Shown one piece after another: positions 8,172 to 15,284 of a DNA stretch of 16,019 bases. The translations under genes and the position numbers were made by a program. Location of the stretch: assembly GCA_030537695.1 (NCBI GenBank), contig JAUNVJ010000020.1, forward strand, positions 1 to 16,019. Direction: 5' to 3'. Position 1 is the stretch's first letter; each line of letters starts with the position of its first letter. The notes beneath the pieces are model-generated. The model saw only the letters and a program-made list of their open reading frames with translations. It did no database searches and was not told the origin of the DNA. The stretch comes from Tissierellia bacterium (lineage in GTDB: Bacteria; Bacillota_A; Clostridia; Tissierellales; Peptoniphilaceae).

Positions 8172-8386
8172 CTTTCCTTCGGCTTTTGTCCTTTGAATCC
8201 ATCTTTTCTTCCATTTATCAGATGATTTTTATGGGAATCATCGCTAAAAGAGTCCCAGGTATGCCGTCGAAAGCTTCCCTCAAAAATGCCGAGGATATTT
8301 TCAATCGTGGAAGGATTGAGATCCTATCGATCCATGATTTTTACATGGGACTTTTAAAATTTCCCCTTGTCTTTTCTTCCCCTTAC
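8172..8386. other. Non-coding stretch behind the MATE gene
   Basis: No gene or clear terminator is seen here. Both strands carry short open frames (about 40 codons on minus, 77 on plus from 8186 running into the MATE gene), but neither has a ribosome binding site or recognisable motifs. Confidence 0.4.
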
Positions 8387-9739
8387 TTAGCTCATCCTTT
8401 GTTTGAGTTTTCCAAATGATTTTATCAAGAGGACTCCAATGATGATCATTATCAAGACATCGATGACGAAGGAGCCAATATATACGTAATTGAGACCAAA
8501 AAATCTAGGTAAAAATACCATTGCCGGTAGGTACAAAATAACTTGTCTTAATAGAGGCATGGTACTGGCTATTTTACTTTCTCCTATGGCGGGAAAATAA
8601 CTCATGCCATTCATCGTTATTGAAAAAAGGGGAATAATGGACATAAATATCATGAAATTACAGATATTTTCCGATGAGATAGGGCCTTCAAACATCAGTC
8701 CAAGTACAGCTTGAGGATGGAGTACCACTATCAAATACAAGGGCAATATGATCATCAGTGAACCGGATATATATACCTTAACAGCATGAATCACCCTATT
8801 GTATTTCTTGGCCCCAAAATTCATACCCACGACCGGCTGCAAGGATCTCATAAATGCATTTAAAAGCATCATCATAAAGGTCATAATTCGAAAGGACACA
8901 CCGTAAAAAGCCAAATCATAATCCGTTCCCACTGCTCCAATCGTGTTAAATATCACCATCCCCAGTATAAGGCCGGTAATACTCATAATCAATTGAGGCA
9001 TTCCTAAAGATAGGATCCTATTTTCGATATCCCGATCTCTTCTTATGAGGAATACCTTCGATTTAAAACTTCCATTTCCACTTTTAAAATACATCATTGA
9101 TAAAAGAGTGGATACAAACATACCTAAATTTGTGCCCCAAGCAGCTCCAATTACACCAAAACGAAAAATCACCATCAAGATATAATTTGTCAGAATATTT
9201 ACCACAAGACCTAGACCCATGATTATGGCCGCTTTTCCCATTTTTCCTTCCGCTCTGATTACCATATTGTATCCTAGTGAAAAAATCCAAAAAAGAGTAC
9301 CTGTCACTGTAACCTTAAAATAGGACAGGGCCATTTCCAAAACCTGACCTCTTCCCCCCATAAAAAATAAAAGAGGTCTTGCTGTGATAAATAATATAAT
9401 CATCAATATCATGGCGAAGACAAGACCTAAAAAATTTACATTTCCAAGTATTTTATTTTGGGTTTCTCTGTCTTGTTTTCCAATTACAATACTGAGATAA
9501 GCCCCTGCTCCACCACCGATCATGGCTCCGAAACCCAAGGCAATTTGAGTCAAAGGATATGCTACTGAAATACCACTAAGGGCCAATTCTCCCACAAATT
9601 TTCCAACAAAAATTGCATCGAATATTACATTTAGTCCATGAAGACCCATCGCCATCATAGCAGGCAGGGTCAATTTTACCATAATTTTCCACAGATTATC
9701 ATTTAATATCATCTGAGCTTGTTTGCTATTTTCTTTCAT
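8387..9739 (-). CDS. MATE-family multidrug efflux transporter
   Basis: This 450-aa polytopic membrane protein with about twelve hydrophobic helices is of the MATE type, which exports organic cations or drugs in exchange for Na+ or H+. The N-terminus follows the family pattern: an amphipathic lead, then LWKIMVKLTLPAMMAMGLHG (16-35), IFDAIFVGK (39-47) and ELALSGISVAYPL (51-63). The two-fold repeat is seen again from about residue 230. Length is normal. The frame is open from ATG 9754, but ATG 9739 has AAAGGG six bases upstream, while the outer ATG has nothing comparable; I therefore start at 9739. It lies downstream of an AraC-type regulator in the same direction, which suggests but does not prove control by it. 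The substrate cannot be read from the sequence. Confidence 0.94.
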   Translation of the reverse strand: MKENSKQAQMILNDNLWKIMVKLTLPAMMAMGLHGLNVIFDAIFVGKFVGELALSGISVAYPLTQIALGFGAMIGGGAGAYLSIVIGKQDRETQNKILGNVNFLGLVFAMILMIILFITARPLLFFMGGRGQVLEMALSYFKVTVTGTLFWIFSLGYNMVIRAEGKMGKAAIIMGLGLVVNILTNYILMVIFRFGVIGAAWGTNLGMFVSTLLSMMYFKSGNGSFKSKVFLIRRDRDIENRILSLGMPQLIMSITGLILGMVIFNTIGAVGTDYDLAFYGVSFRIMTFMMMLLNAFMRSLQPVVGMNFGAKKYNRVIHAVKVYISGSLMIILPLYLIVVLHPQAVLGLMFEGPISSENICNFMIFMSIIPLFSITMNGMSYFPAIGESKIASTMPLLRQVILYLPAMVFLPRFFGLNYVYIGSFVIDVLIMIIIGVLLIKSFGKLKQRMS

Positions 9740-9990
9740 TTTTAGCCCTTTCATCTACTTCATTGTTTATTATTAAAACCATCATCTTTTTTTGCCATCA
9801 TTAAAAGTTTCTTTTGAATTTTCAAGTTTTTCTTACAAAGAAATATTTCTTTTCACAGGGAGAACCTATTTTAATGTTTTTCGCCATTGATGTCTTCAAG
9901 GAGTTTTCATCGAAATTTAAATCATAAATGGCATTGAATGATCTCAACTTTATTTTAATAATTTTTATTCCTTCAAAAAAGTAATAAAAA
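9740..9990. other. Leader region of the MATE gene
   Basis: About 250 AT-rich bases lie between the araC-type terminator and the MATE start. The MATE promoter should lie here, but I found no pair of boxes good enough to call, and no repeat that matches the palindrome in front of the regulator gene. Confidence 0.35.
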
Positions 9991-9993
9991 GAC

Positions 9994-10024
9994 AAAAAAA
10001 TAAGCTAATCGGTTCAATCAGCTT
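9994..10024 (-). terminator. Terminator of the AraC-family gene
   Basis: On the minus strand AAGCTGAT (10024-10017) pairs with ATTAGCTT (10009-10002; one G-T pair) around a 7-nt loop, followed by a T-run (10000-9994). It lies about 30 bases behind the stop codon and separates the regulator from the MATE gene. Confidence 0.8.
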
Positions 10025-10052
10025 ATGGAATATATTTAGAATTCTTTTATTC

Positions 10053-11036
10053 TTATTTCTTGCTTTTACGATACTGAGAGGGGGTGCAATGATATTTATT
10101 TTGAAAGGCATTGGAAAAATTACTATGGTAGTGAAAACCCACCCTATTATAGATATCATTTATCTTATAGTCCGTTTCTTCCAGCAAAATAGCAGCTTTT
10201 TCCAAACGCTTGTCCAGATGATACCTATAGGGGGAAATTCCGTAGACTTCATGAAAAAGATTTTTCAAGCCGGTTAAACTTATGGAAAACTTCTTGGCGA
10301 TAAATGCCATGGAATAATATTGATCTAAATTCGTATCCAAAAATCCTTTTATTTCTTGAAACAGTTTTTTCTTTTCCTCGCTTAATGTTTCATAGTCTAA
10401 GCTCATAAAATTTTTATAATATAGAGAAGATTCAGACAACAATTCCAATGATTTCGCCTTCATTAACATTTTATGATCCTTATGGATGGCATTTTCAATT
10501 TCTTCAAATAATCTATTGATCCTATAATTTCCTCGATGGACAAATACATCTTGGAGGAGCTCATTCTTATAAAAATCTTCCAGGAAAGACTGATTTAAAG
10601 ATTGATTCTCAATGGCCTCCAGCATATATTTATAATAAAAGGTCACACCGACAAATTCCACTTCTTGCTGAAAGCTATGAAATTTTGACATTTTAAAATT
10701 ACTTGCCGCATTTAAAATATCCTCACCCTTCAACCTTCTTTCCCTGCCATCTAGCATTTCCATTAATATCTTGCCTTTTTTCACCTTATATATTACCAAG
10801 GCATCATCGGCATAAGAATCCAAACCTTTTAAATCCACATCTTGATAGATGGCCTCTGTTTTAAACATATGGATACCATCGGCAATTTTATATACTAAAG
10901 AATTTCCGATAACACTATAACCATTGCCTTTTAAAGAGAAGACATCCCCATTTTGGGCGTCTAAAATAAAATGTCTATAATAATTATTTTTATTATAAAG
11001 ATCGGTCCAATAATTATTACCATCTTTTGATCCCAT
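10053..11036 (-). CDS. AraC-family transcriptional regulator
   Basis: This 327-aa regulator carries a C-terminal double helix-turn-helix DNA-binding domain over about the last 100 residues. Landmarks are YYSMAFIAKKFSISLTGLKN, FHEVYGISPYRYHLDKRLEKA, the linker TDYKINDIYNRVGFHYHSNF and the final F-x-N-KYHCTPSQYRKSKK. The N-terminal two thirds, a presumed ligand-sensing part, resemble no domain I can name. The frame is open from TTG 11081, but a good promoter puts transcription start near 11078, and that TTG has no ribosome binding site. ATG 11036 has GGAG eight bases upstream, so I start there. The gene lies upstream of a MATE transporter on the same strand; regulation of that transporter is inferred from the arrangement. 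A perfect inverted repeat overlaps its own promoter. Confidence 0.9.
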   Translation of the reverse strand: MGSKDGNNYWTDLYNKNNYYRHFILDAQNGDVFSLKGNGYSVIGNSLVYKIADGIHMFKTEAIYQDVDLKGLDSYADDALVIYKVKKGKILMEMLDGRERRLKGEDILNAASNFKMSKFHSFQQEVEFVGVTFYYKYMLEAIENQSLNQSFLEDFYKNELLQDVFVHRGNYRINRLFEEIENAIHKDHKMLMKAKSLELLSESSLYYKNFMSLDYETLSEEKKKLFQEIKGFLDTNLDQYYSMAFIAKKFSISLTGLKNLFHEVYGISPYRYHLDKRLEKAAILLEETDYKINDIYNRVGFHYHSNFSNAFQNKYHCTPSQYRKSKK

Positions 11037-11084
11037 AAAAGCTTCTCCAATCTCAATACTTTCAAATACGGTATCTTTCAATTT

Positions 11085-11117
11085 ATTTTAACATCATTGA
11101 TATTTGTTATCAATGAT
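11085..11117 (-). promoter_or_regulatory. Promoter of the AraC-family gene with overlapping inverted repeat
   Basis: On the minus strand TTGATA (11113-11108), a 17-bp spacer and TAAAAT (11090-11085) form a good promoter. A perfect 10-bp inverted repeat, ATCATTGATA and TATCAATGAT with a 5-base centre (11093-11117), covers the -35 box and most of the spacer. Such placement suits a repressor or autoregulator site. Whether the AraC-type protein itself binds is not shown by the sequence. Confidence 0.65.
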
Positions 11118-11282
11118 TTATATAGGATTACATTTCAATGTACCATATCGAACCTTATCCCCATTGGAAGATACCAGGTTTCAAATTTTCGTCTCTTCAT
11201 ACTTTATACTATTTCTAACTTTAAAATTTGAGATACGATCTTGAGCAATGTCATTTTTACTTGTAATCAGTATATTTGAAAA

Positions 11283-11610
11283 TTAAAAAACATTGGAACT
11301 TTCTAAATCTTTTTTATGAATGTCCAAATGTTGGTAGGGTAATGTACTGAAAACCGAAGATATACCACGAAAGATCTGATCCAAAAGAATTAGAGCCTTT
11401 CTTCTTTCTATGGCAACCTCTTTTATGGATACTTTTTTCTTATAATATCTCATCCCTTTCGACACAAATACTGTATTGCCACTTCATTATATGGTGATCT
11501 CCATAATTGATTTTTATAGCAATTCCGATACATGGATTTAAAATACCTCCTTCATTGCAAAAACTCTTATCAAGGGATTGAACAATCCTATATTTAAGTA
11601 TCTTATCCAT
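11283..11610 (-). pseudogene. Possible decayed gene, family unknown
   Basis: Two overlapping minus-strand frames look coding. The first runs from ATG 11610 to 11440 (56 codons; it includes GIAIKINYGDHHIMKWQYSI). The second runs from 11465 to 11283 (60 codons; it includes KKVSIKEVAIERRKALILLD). They overlap where the first ends, so a single frameshift would join them into a protein of roughly 105 residues. The first has no ribosome binding site at its ATG; the second has AAAGGG only just before an internal ATG. I do not recognise the family, and chance open frames remain possible. Confidence 0.3.
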
Positions 11611-11670
11611 TGGATTCTATTTGAGCAAATTTTAAACTGTCTACAGATCTTTTGAATACAGTAAATTTAA

Positions 11671-11712
11671 AGAAGTCAGAAAATGGAATATGATCACTTT
11701 TTCCTGACTTCT
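11671..11712. terminator. Orphan hairpin, terminator-like
   Basis: AGAAGTCAG (11671-11679) and CTGACTTCT (11704-11712) form a perfect 9-bp stem, extended inward by A and T tracts. T-rich sequence follows on the + strand. No intact gene ends next to it: the 155-aa gene stops 270 bases away. It may be the terminator of a lost gene. Confidence 0.5.
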
Positions 11713-11985
11713 ATACTTTTACTTTTTAAACTTCCGATGAAGGATTATATGATTTTCCTTTGGTAAAAATGACTCCATCTAATAGAAAGATTTATTCTGA
11801 ATTTCCTTATCGGCACCATTTGACAAAGAACTTCTCGTATTGATTTTCCGGTACTTTGGAAATCATTTGGTATTTGTATTCGATAAATCTAGTTATTATT
11901 TATTTTCACTTCATCATACTTCGTCAACTTCATTTCCACTTGCCTTTTAATACTATTCTATTTCAAATTAAATTTTGAAATGCAA
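11713..11985. other. AT-rich stretch behind the 155-aa membrane gene
   Basis: No intact gene is present. On the minus strand a short piece starts with an ATG (MKLTKYDEVKINNN) behind a weak GTGGA and is cut by TAG; past it the frame reads on (IYRIQIPNDFQSTGKSIREV). This could be a small gene with one nonsense codon, family unknown. The evidence is weak. Confidence 0.25.
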
Positions 11986-12453
11986 TCATCTATAAATAAA
12001 ATGAAATGTTATAAAAGTAAGTACAATAGACAACAAAATAATATAAATAATAGGTCTTAGAAATTGTTTTTTACTGATTACTTTATGTTTTAATCTATTT
12101 ATATGATATGTAATCGTAATTAGGAAAAAATCAAAAGATAGGCTCTCAAAATGTAAGGTAGAATTACCAATGTCTCCTTGGATAACACCTGATGAAATAA
12201 TCGGCATATATACTTTATTTGGATAATAACTCTTAAGAAGAAGTCTAACAAATATTTGTAACAAATGTATAAAAATTAAAATTATCATACTTGATGCTAG
12301 TGATTTCATTAGAATGTCTCTTTCCAATGTTCTATTTTTGTCTTTAGCATAATTGATTACTGCTTTAATAACAAAAAACAATGCATATATTGTATATAGT
12401 CCAAAGCAAAAAAATATAAAACTGATGAAATAATGTAAAAAACCAATGTCCAT
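11986..12453 (-). CDS. Four-helix membrane protein of unknown function
   Basis: This 155-aa protein has four hydrophobic segments (about 5-33, 49-74, 101-115 and 132-153) separated by Lys/Arg-rich loops. There is no signal peptide cleavage site and no motif I can assign. The start is well supported by AGGAGG six bases before ATG 12453. Its DNA is more AT-rich than the transporter genes to the left, and Ile, Phe, Lys and Asn dominate; this may reflect its membrane nature, relaxed selection or transfer. No neighbour suggests a job: the next gene upstream (ACT domain) is about 300 bases away on the same strand. Confidence 0.7.
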   Translation of the reverse strand: MDIGFLHYFISFIFFCFGLYTIYALFFVIKAVINYAKDKNRTLERDILMKSLASSMIILIFIHLLQIFVRLLLKSYYPNKVYMPIISSGVIQGDIGNSTLHFESLSFDFFLITITYHINRLKHKVISKKQFLRPIIYIILLSIVLTFITFHFIYR

Positions 12454-12747
12454 AATAGTCCTCCTGATATCACAAAAATCTCTAGACGAGCCTTAAAAGT
12501 TCAAAATGAATCTCTCTCCTTGTCAAACAAAAGGAAGCCAAGAACAATGAAATCATCCTATTTTATTTCAAAAAGGATAATTGTCGCCACTTTCGACCAT
12601 CATCAGATCCTTCCAGGAAGGAAAAATCACAATCTCTTTTAACCTCTTAAAACAAAGGAGCCCATCCAGTCGGCAACAAAGTTCTCTGGTCTTTCGATAG
12701 ACTCCATGTCATGAATTTTTCTTAAAGAATTGAGAAGACGAAATTTG
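12454..12747. other. Spacer between the ACT-domain gene and the membrane gene
   Basis: No intact gene is present. A 37-codon open minus frame directly behind the ACT stop (12749-12639) includes MESIERPENFVADWMGSFVL and may be a remnant, but has no ribosome binding site. TTGACA occurs on the minus strand near 12520, without a good -10 partner. Confidence 0.3.
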
Positions 12748-13116
12748 TCACTCTACAATTTTATAACCTGATTCTTCGAGAATATCCAATGCCTTTTGAT
12801 AATTTTCCTTTTTTATCAAAATATAGTCCGTGTTATACGTTGAAATTGCAAAAATTGAAATATCATTTTTTGCCAAAATATTTGCAATTTTAGACAGTAT
12901 TCCAATCAAGGAAAAATCTAAAATTCCCTGAATGCGAAAACCTTTCCATCCATCGTCCCGTTCCATGACATTTGGCGGAACATCCCTCGTTATGCATACC
13001 AAGGATTTTTCTTCATCTGTTTTTCCGATGAAACTATATTCTGCATTTAAATTTACAAGGGAATAATCCTTCACTTTACACACTGAAAAATCTTGATTGA
13101 GTTTTTTTATTTCCAT
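12748..13116 (-). CDS. ACT-domain protein (COG3603 type)
   Basis: This 122-aa protein matches the small ACT-domain family whose members carry two ACT-like halves and are thought to sense amino acids, as in the CASTOR group. The diagnostic middle is clear: DDGWKGFRIQGILDFSLIGI (54-73), followed by LAKNDISIFAISTYNTDYIL (82-101). The N-terminal half (YSLVNLNAEYSFIGKTDEEK) fits as well. The length is normal. AAGGAGG lies seven bases before ATG 13116; a second ATG at 13120 is in another frame. The protein is soluble and likely cytoplasmic. No biosynthetic gene lies next to it, so its ligand and role are not known. Confidence 0.9.
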   Translation of the reverse strand: MEIKKLNQDFSVCKVKDYSLVNLNAEYSFIGKTDEEKSLVCITRDVPPNVMERDDGWKGFRIQGILDFSLIGILSKIANILAKNDISIFAISTYNTDYILIKKENYQKALDILEESGYKIVE

Positions 13117-13136
13117 CCATCATCCTCCTTCCCATT

Positions 13137-13271
13137 TCATTTGTCTTTTAAGGCGGTGTCAGCCATCTTTTCCGAATGACTCCTTGACAAAACCTTCTGT
13201 TCCACAGTTTCAATATTATTGGCATCAACCTGGACTCCAACCGAAATCTTTAACAAATCACTTCTTTCCAC
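13137..13271 (-). pseudogene. Coding-like 44-codon segment upstream of the ACT gene
   Basis: A minus-strand frame from GTG 13271 to TGA 13137 reads like a real protein tail, with a regular mix of residues (ISVGVQVDANNIETVEQKVL, then SHSEKMADTALKDK). It ends 20 bases before the ACT start. The GTG has no ribosome binding site and a stop lies only a few codons upstream, so a truncated gene is more likely than a small intact one. I do not recognise it. Confidence 0.3.
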
Positions 13272-13426
13272 GATATTAAGTAATTAAGTAATGGATCAAT
13301 GTATCTGATGGAATAGATCTCTATCTGTAATAAATTTGTTTTAGTCCCTTCAAGATCATTCTATGATATTTATTTGAAATCCATACTTTTGGCAGGATTT
13401 TTAAAAGATCCCCATTTGTAATTAAA

Positions 13427-13447
13427 AGAGATAAAATTACATCTCTT
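13427..13447 (-). terminator. Weak hairpin behind the 91-codon frame
   Basis: On the minus strand AAGAGAT pairs with ATCTCTT around an 8-nt loop, followed by TTAATT. It starts about ten bases after the stop of the 13456-13731 frame. The T-run is short, so function is uncertain. Confidence 0.4.
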
Positions 13448-13455
13448 CTATCGGA

Positions 13456-13731
13456 TCAATTCCTCATAAAGACCTCCTCCAAACCCTTCATGTTTTGCCA
13501 AGAATCGATCTCACTTTGAGATACCTTCCTATTTAACTGTAATGAATATGGCTGAAACCACGAAGCATCTGCAACGGGGAAATCCGATTTTTCAAATCCC
13601 CATATAAATCTTCCACAAAGGATGCACAAATGTAAGCTCCTTTGCTTCACCCAGTGTAGGATTCGTCTAAAAATCTCCTTGCCAAATTGATGATATTGTA
13701 CCCTATAAAAGATTAGCTCTTGTAAAACCAA
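13456..13731 (-). CDS. Hypothetical 91-aa protein, possibly a gene fragment
   Basis: The frame starts at TTG 13731, with AAAGGA six bases upstream, and is followed by a weak terminator-like hairpin. The product is rich in aromatic residues (RILHWVKQRSLHLCILCGRF, then WGFEKSDFPVADASWFQPY) and has no clear membrane segment. I recognise no family. The flanking signals favour a transcribed gene; the lack of family features and the decayed neighbourhood favour a remnant. The Cys-rich CILC stretch could be chance. Confidence 0.35.
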   Translation of the reverse strand: MVLQELIFYRVQYHQFGKEIFRRILHWVKQRSLHLCILCGRFIWGFEKSDFPVADASWFQPYSLQLNRKVSQSEIDSWQNMKGLEEVFMRN

Positions 13732-13769
13732 TCGATATCCTTTTTATCATATCATATATAGACTACAAT

Positions 13770-13824
13770 AAAAGAACAGAAATTCTTTAAACTGATTTTT
13801 AGATTTAAGAATTTCTGTTCTTTT
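13770..13824. terminator. Strong 18-bp hairpin behind the 77-aa membrane gene
   Basis: Positions 13770-13787 are perfectly complementary to 13807-13824, giving an 18-bp stem with a 19-nt loop and A/T ends on both sides. It lies nine bases behind the stop codon of the small membrane gene and can act as its terminator. The symmetry allows function on either strand. Confidence 0.75.
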
Positions 13825-13832
13825 ACTACCTT

Positions 13833-14065
13833 TTACTTCTTTTTTATTTCTTGATATAAAATCAAAGCACATAGTCCTATCGTTATATGAGAACCTAAAG
13901 CGACGACTTCTCTAGCAGTTGCTATGAAAAAAAGTCTATCCCAAGTCCTATAATGACAGATAGCACAATTTTTAACGGTGCATAAGAATATTTCTCAGAC
14001 TCCGGTTTAGCATAACCATAATTGTCCTTTGTGTTTGGGTTTTCTTTATCATCTTTATGATTCAT
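13833..14065 (-). pseudogene. 77-aa two-helix membrane protein, frameshifted at an A7 tract
   Basis: ATG 14065 has an excellent GGAGGTGAG and opens a hydrophilic N-terminus (MNHKDDKENPNTKDNYGYAK), then YSYAPLKIVLSVIIGLGID and a stop after DFFS. The break lies at seven A on the + strand (13927-13933). With one more base the frame continues FFFIATAREVVALGSH, ITIGLCALILYQEIKKK and ends at TAA 13833, giving 77 residues with two membrane helices. The good fit after restoring one base, the strong ribosome binding site and the 18-bp terminator point to a real gene. The indel may be a true mutation, a phase-variable tract or a sequencing error. The function is unknown to me. Confidence 0.6.
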
Positions 14066-14190
14066 AGCTCACCTCCACACTGGCAGTTCCTTTATCCGTA
14101 AGACCTAGTACATCTAGTCCGATAGATACAGCCTATCCATTTTTGTTTCTATCGATGCAAGATGTTACCAAATTCATTGAATGGGAATCA
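14055..14190 (-). pseudogene. C-terminal remnant, perhaps of an RlpA/double-psi beta-barrel protein
   Basis: A minus-strand frame ending at TAA 14055 reads AVSIGLDVLGLTDKGTASVE followed by VSYES. One TAG separates it from upstream VTSCIDRNKNG, and near 14185 PFNEF can be read in another frame. The order (PF-x-x-x, V-T, NG, then a Leu/Gly turn and a G-T-A-x-V strand) resembles the end of RlpA-like double-psi beta-barrel domains. The match is loose and from memory. The reading frame overlaps the start of the 77-aa gene by eleven bases, as in an operon. Confidence 0.3.
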
Positions 14191-14746
14191 CTCCACTTTC
14201 TCTGTACCCGGAATGTAATCATTTTTCCAATTCTTGCAAAAAATATCATATTTGACGATTCTAAACAAAGTGGAAAATTTCTATGTACTTATGAAAATGG
14301 TCCACAACCCATCCACAAATCTCTATTTTTCTTTCTTTTGCTTTTTCTCCTTTCCACCGGGTTTTCCATTATGTCCTTTAAATGTTCCATTATTGCTTTT
14401 TTATAACTATGCCCTCATATGGATTCTCATATCTATGTATACTATAGGAATTAAAAATGAGATCCTTTCAATTTATCTTTTTACTATTTACAGTGGATGG
14501 AAATAAATAATTAAAAAAGTATTTGTAATAAAAATTACGACATTTTCAGGAAATGGGAATTTTTTGCAATATATTTAATATTTTTTCTCCAAAATTTTAT
14601 TAATATTCTAATTATTGTTCTTCCAATTTTATATCCTTATAAATCAATCTAAATTTATGATCTTTTATGAAAATCCTATTCTTTATTATTTACCATTTAA
14701 AGAATTCCATGGTATAATTGGGCTAGATTTAACAATAATGAAAATC
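14191..14746. other. AT-rich stretch without an intact gene
   Basis: Open + frames between 14143 and 14506 lack ribosome binding sites and look like chance. On the minus strand about 14320-14400 reads NNGTFKGHNGKPGGKEKKQK, a Gly/Lys-rich tail without a start codon. It lies upstream of the possible RlpA-like remnant and might be part of the same lost gene. The remainder to 14746 is very AT-rich with nothing recognised. Confidence 0.3.
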
Positions 14747-14775
14747 TTCTGTAAAATTCTGTCAAATAGTATAAT
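14747..14775 (+). promoter_or_regulatory. Promoter-like boxes before a decayed + strand gene
   Basis: TATAAT (14770-14775) follows TTCTGT (14747-14752) by 17 bases. Another TATAAT lies at 14713-14718. Both -35 regions are poor. Confidence 0.3.
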
Positions 14776-14790
14776 CTGAAAATATTCCTT

Positions 14791-14997
14791 GGAAGGGATG
14801 CGGAATGAATTTTTACCATTTGATTTGCATTTACAAGTAAACGAACCTAATTATGACAATCCTTTAACATCAGTAATTCAGTAGTAAGGTAGGCAGTAAA
14901 GAGTGCTTTAATCTCAAATATGGTTCAAGATTGTAGTAGAGACTGTATTATTGGTGGTGAAATTCATACTTATGATAAAATATCTACACTTGCCTAA
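14791..14997 (+). pseudogene. Decayed small gene of unknown function
   Basis: GGAAGGG (14791-14797) lies seven bases before ATG 14805, but that frame stops after eleven codons. If one T is added to the T5 run just after the ATG, it reads MNFLPFDLHLQVNEPNYDNP and LTSVIQ before a TAG. Beyond that, another frame reads ISNMVQDCSRDCIIGGEIHT and YDKISTLA up to TAA 14995. These pieces look coding and lie in order, as in a gene with several lesions. An alternative start is ATG 14798 in the second frame (26 codons). I recognise no family. Confidence 0.35.
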
Positions 14998-15028
14998 CAG
15001 ATGGTTCATAAATAGGGAATGCTCATTG

Positions 15029-15057
15029 TTGATTTGTCCTTATTAAATACATATTGT
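15029..15057 (+). promoter_or_regulatory. Possible promoter of the 54-aa membrane gene
   Basis: TTGATT (15029-15034) and TATTGT (15052-15057) are 17 bases apart, each matching four of six consensus bases. Transcription would begin about 27 bases before the ATG. Confidence 0.35.
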
Positions 15058-15090
15058 AGTTCGCTTTTTCCAAAAGGGAGATGTTGATTT

Positions 15091-15255
15091 ATGAAAAAAA
15101 ATATAATTACTACTATAATTAGTACTATAACTGCCTTTGTTTTAGTTATTTTAACGAAAGATCCATTTATAAGTATAGGAATCATGCTATTCATGTATCT
15201 ACTAATACATATTATGTATAAAATAATATCGGAAAAAAAGGATGAAAAATCTTGA
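15091..15255 (+). CDS. Small 54-aa two-helix membrane protein
   Basis: ATG 15091 opens a 54-codon frame with a Lys start (MKKN), one hydrophobic segment (about 5-21), a short polar turn (TKDPF) and a second hydrophobic segment (about 27-44), ending in a charged tail (KIISEKKDEKS). This is typical of small hydrophobic membrane proteins. GGGAG lies ten bases upstream, a little far, and a plausible promoter precedes it. On the opposite strand an 86-codon frame exists, but it has no comparable signals. The gene converges on the truncated radical SAM remnant. No family is recognised, and at this length a chance frame cannot be excluded. Confidence 0.5.
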   Translation: MKKNIITTIISTITAFVLVILTKDPFISIGIMLFMYLLIHIMYKIISEKKDEKS

Positions 15256-15284
15256 TTTTTTGGCACAAAGGATGAAAAGTCCCT

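Noticed and set aside
10053..11081. AraC-family gene starting at TTG 11081
   Set aside because: The TTG lies at or just upstream of the expected transcription start and has no ribosome binding site; ATG 11036 has GGAG at good spacing.
14143..14506. Two overlapping + strand frames of 87 and 90 codons
   Set aside because: No ribosome binding site, low-complexity Phe/Leu stretches from T-rich DNA, and better coding character on the other strand.
15006..15266. 86-codon minus-strand frame with a hydrophobic centre
   Set aside because: It is antisense to the 54-aa + frame, which has a better start region and promoter, and it lacks a ribosome binding site of its own.
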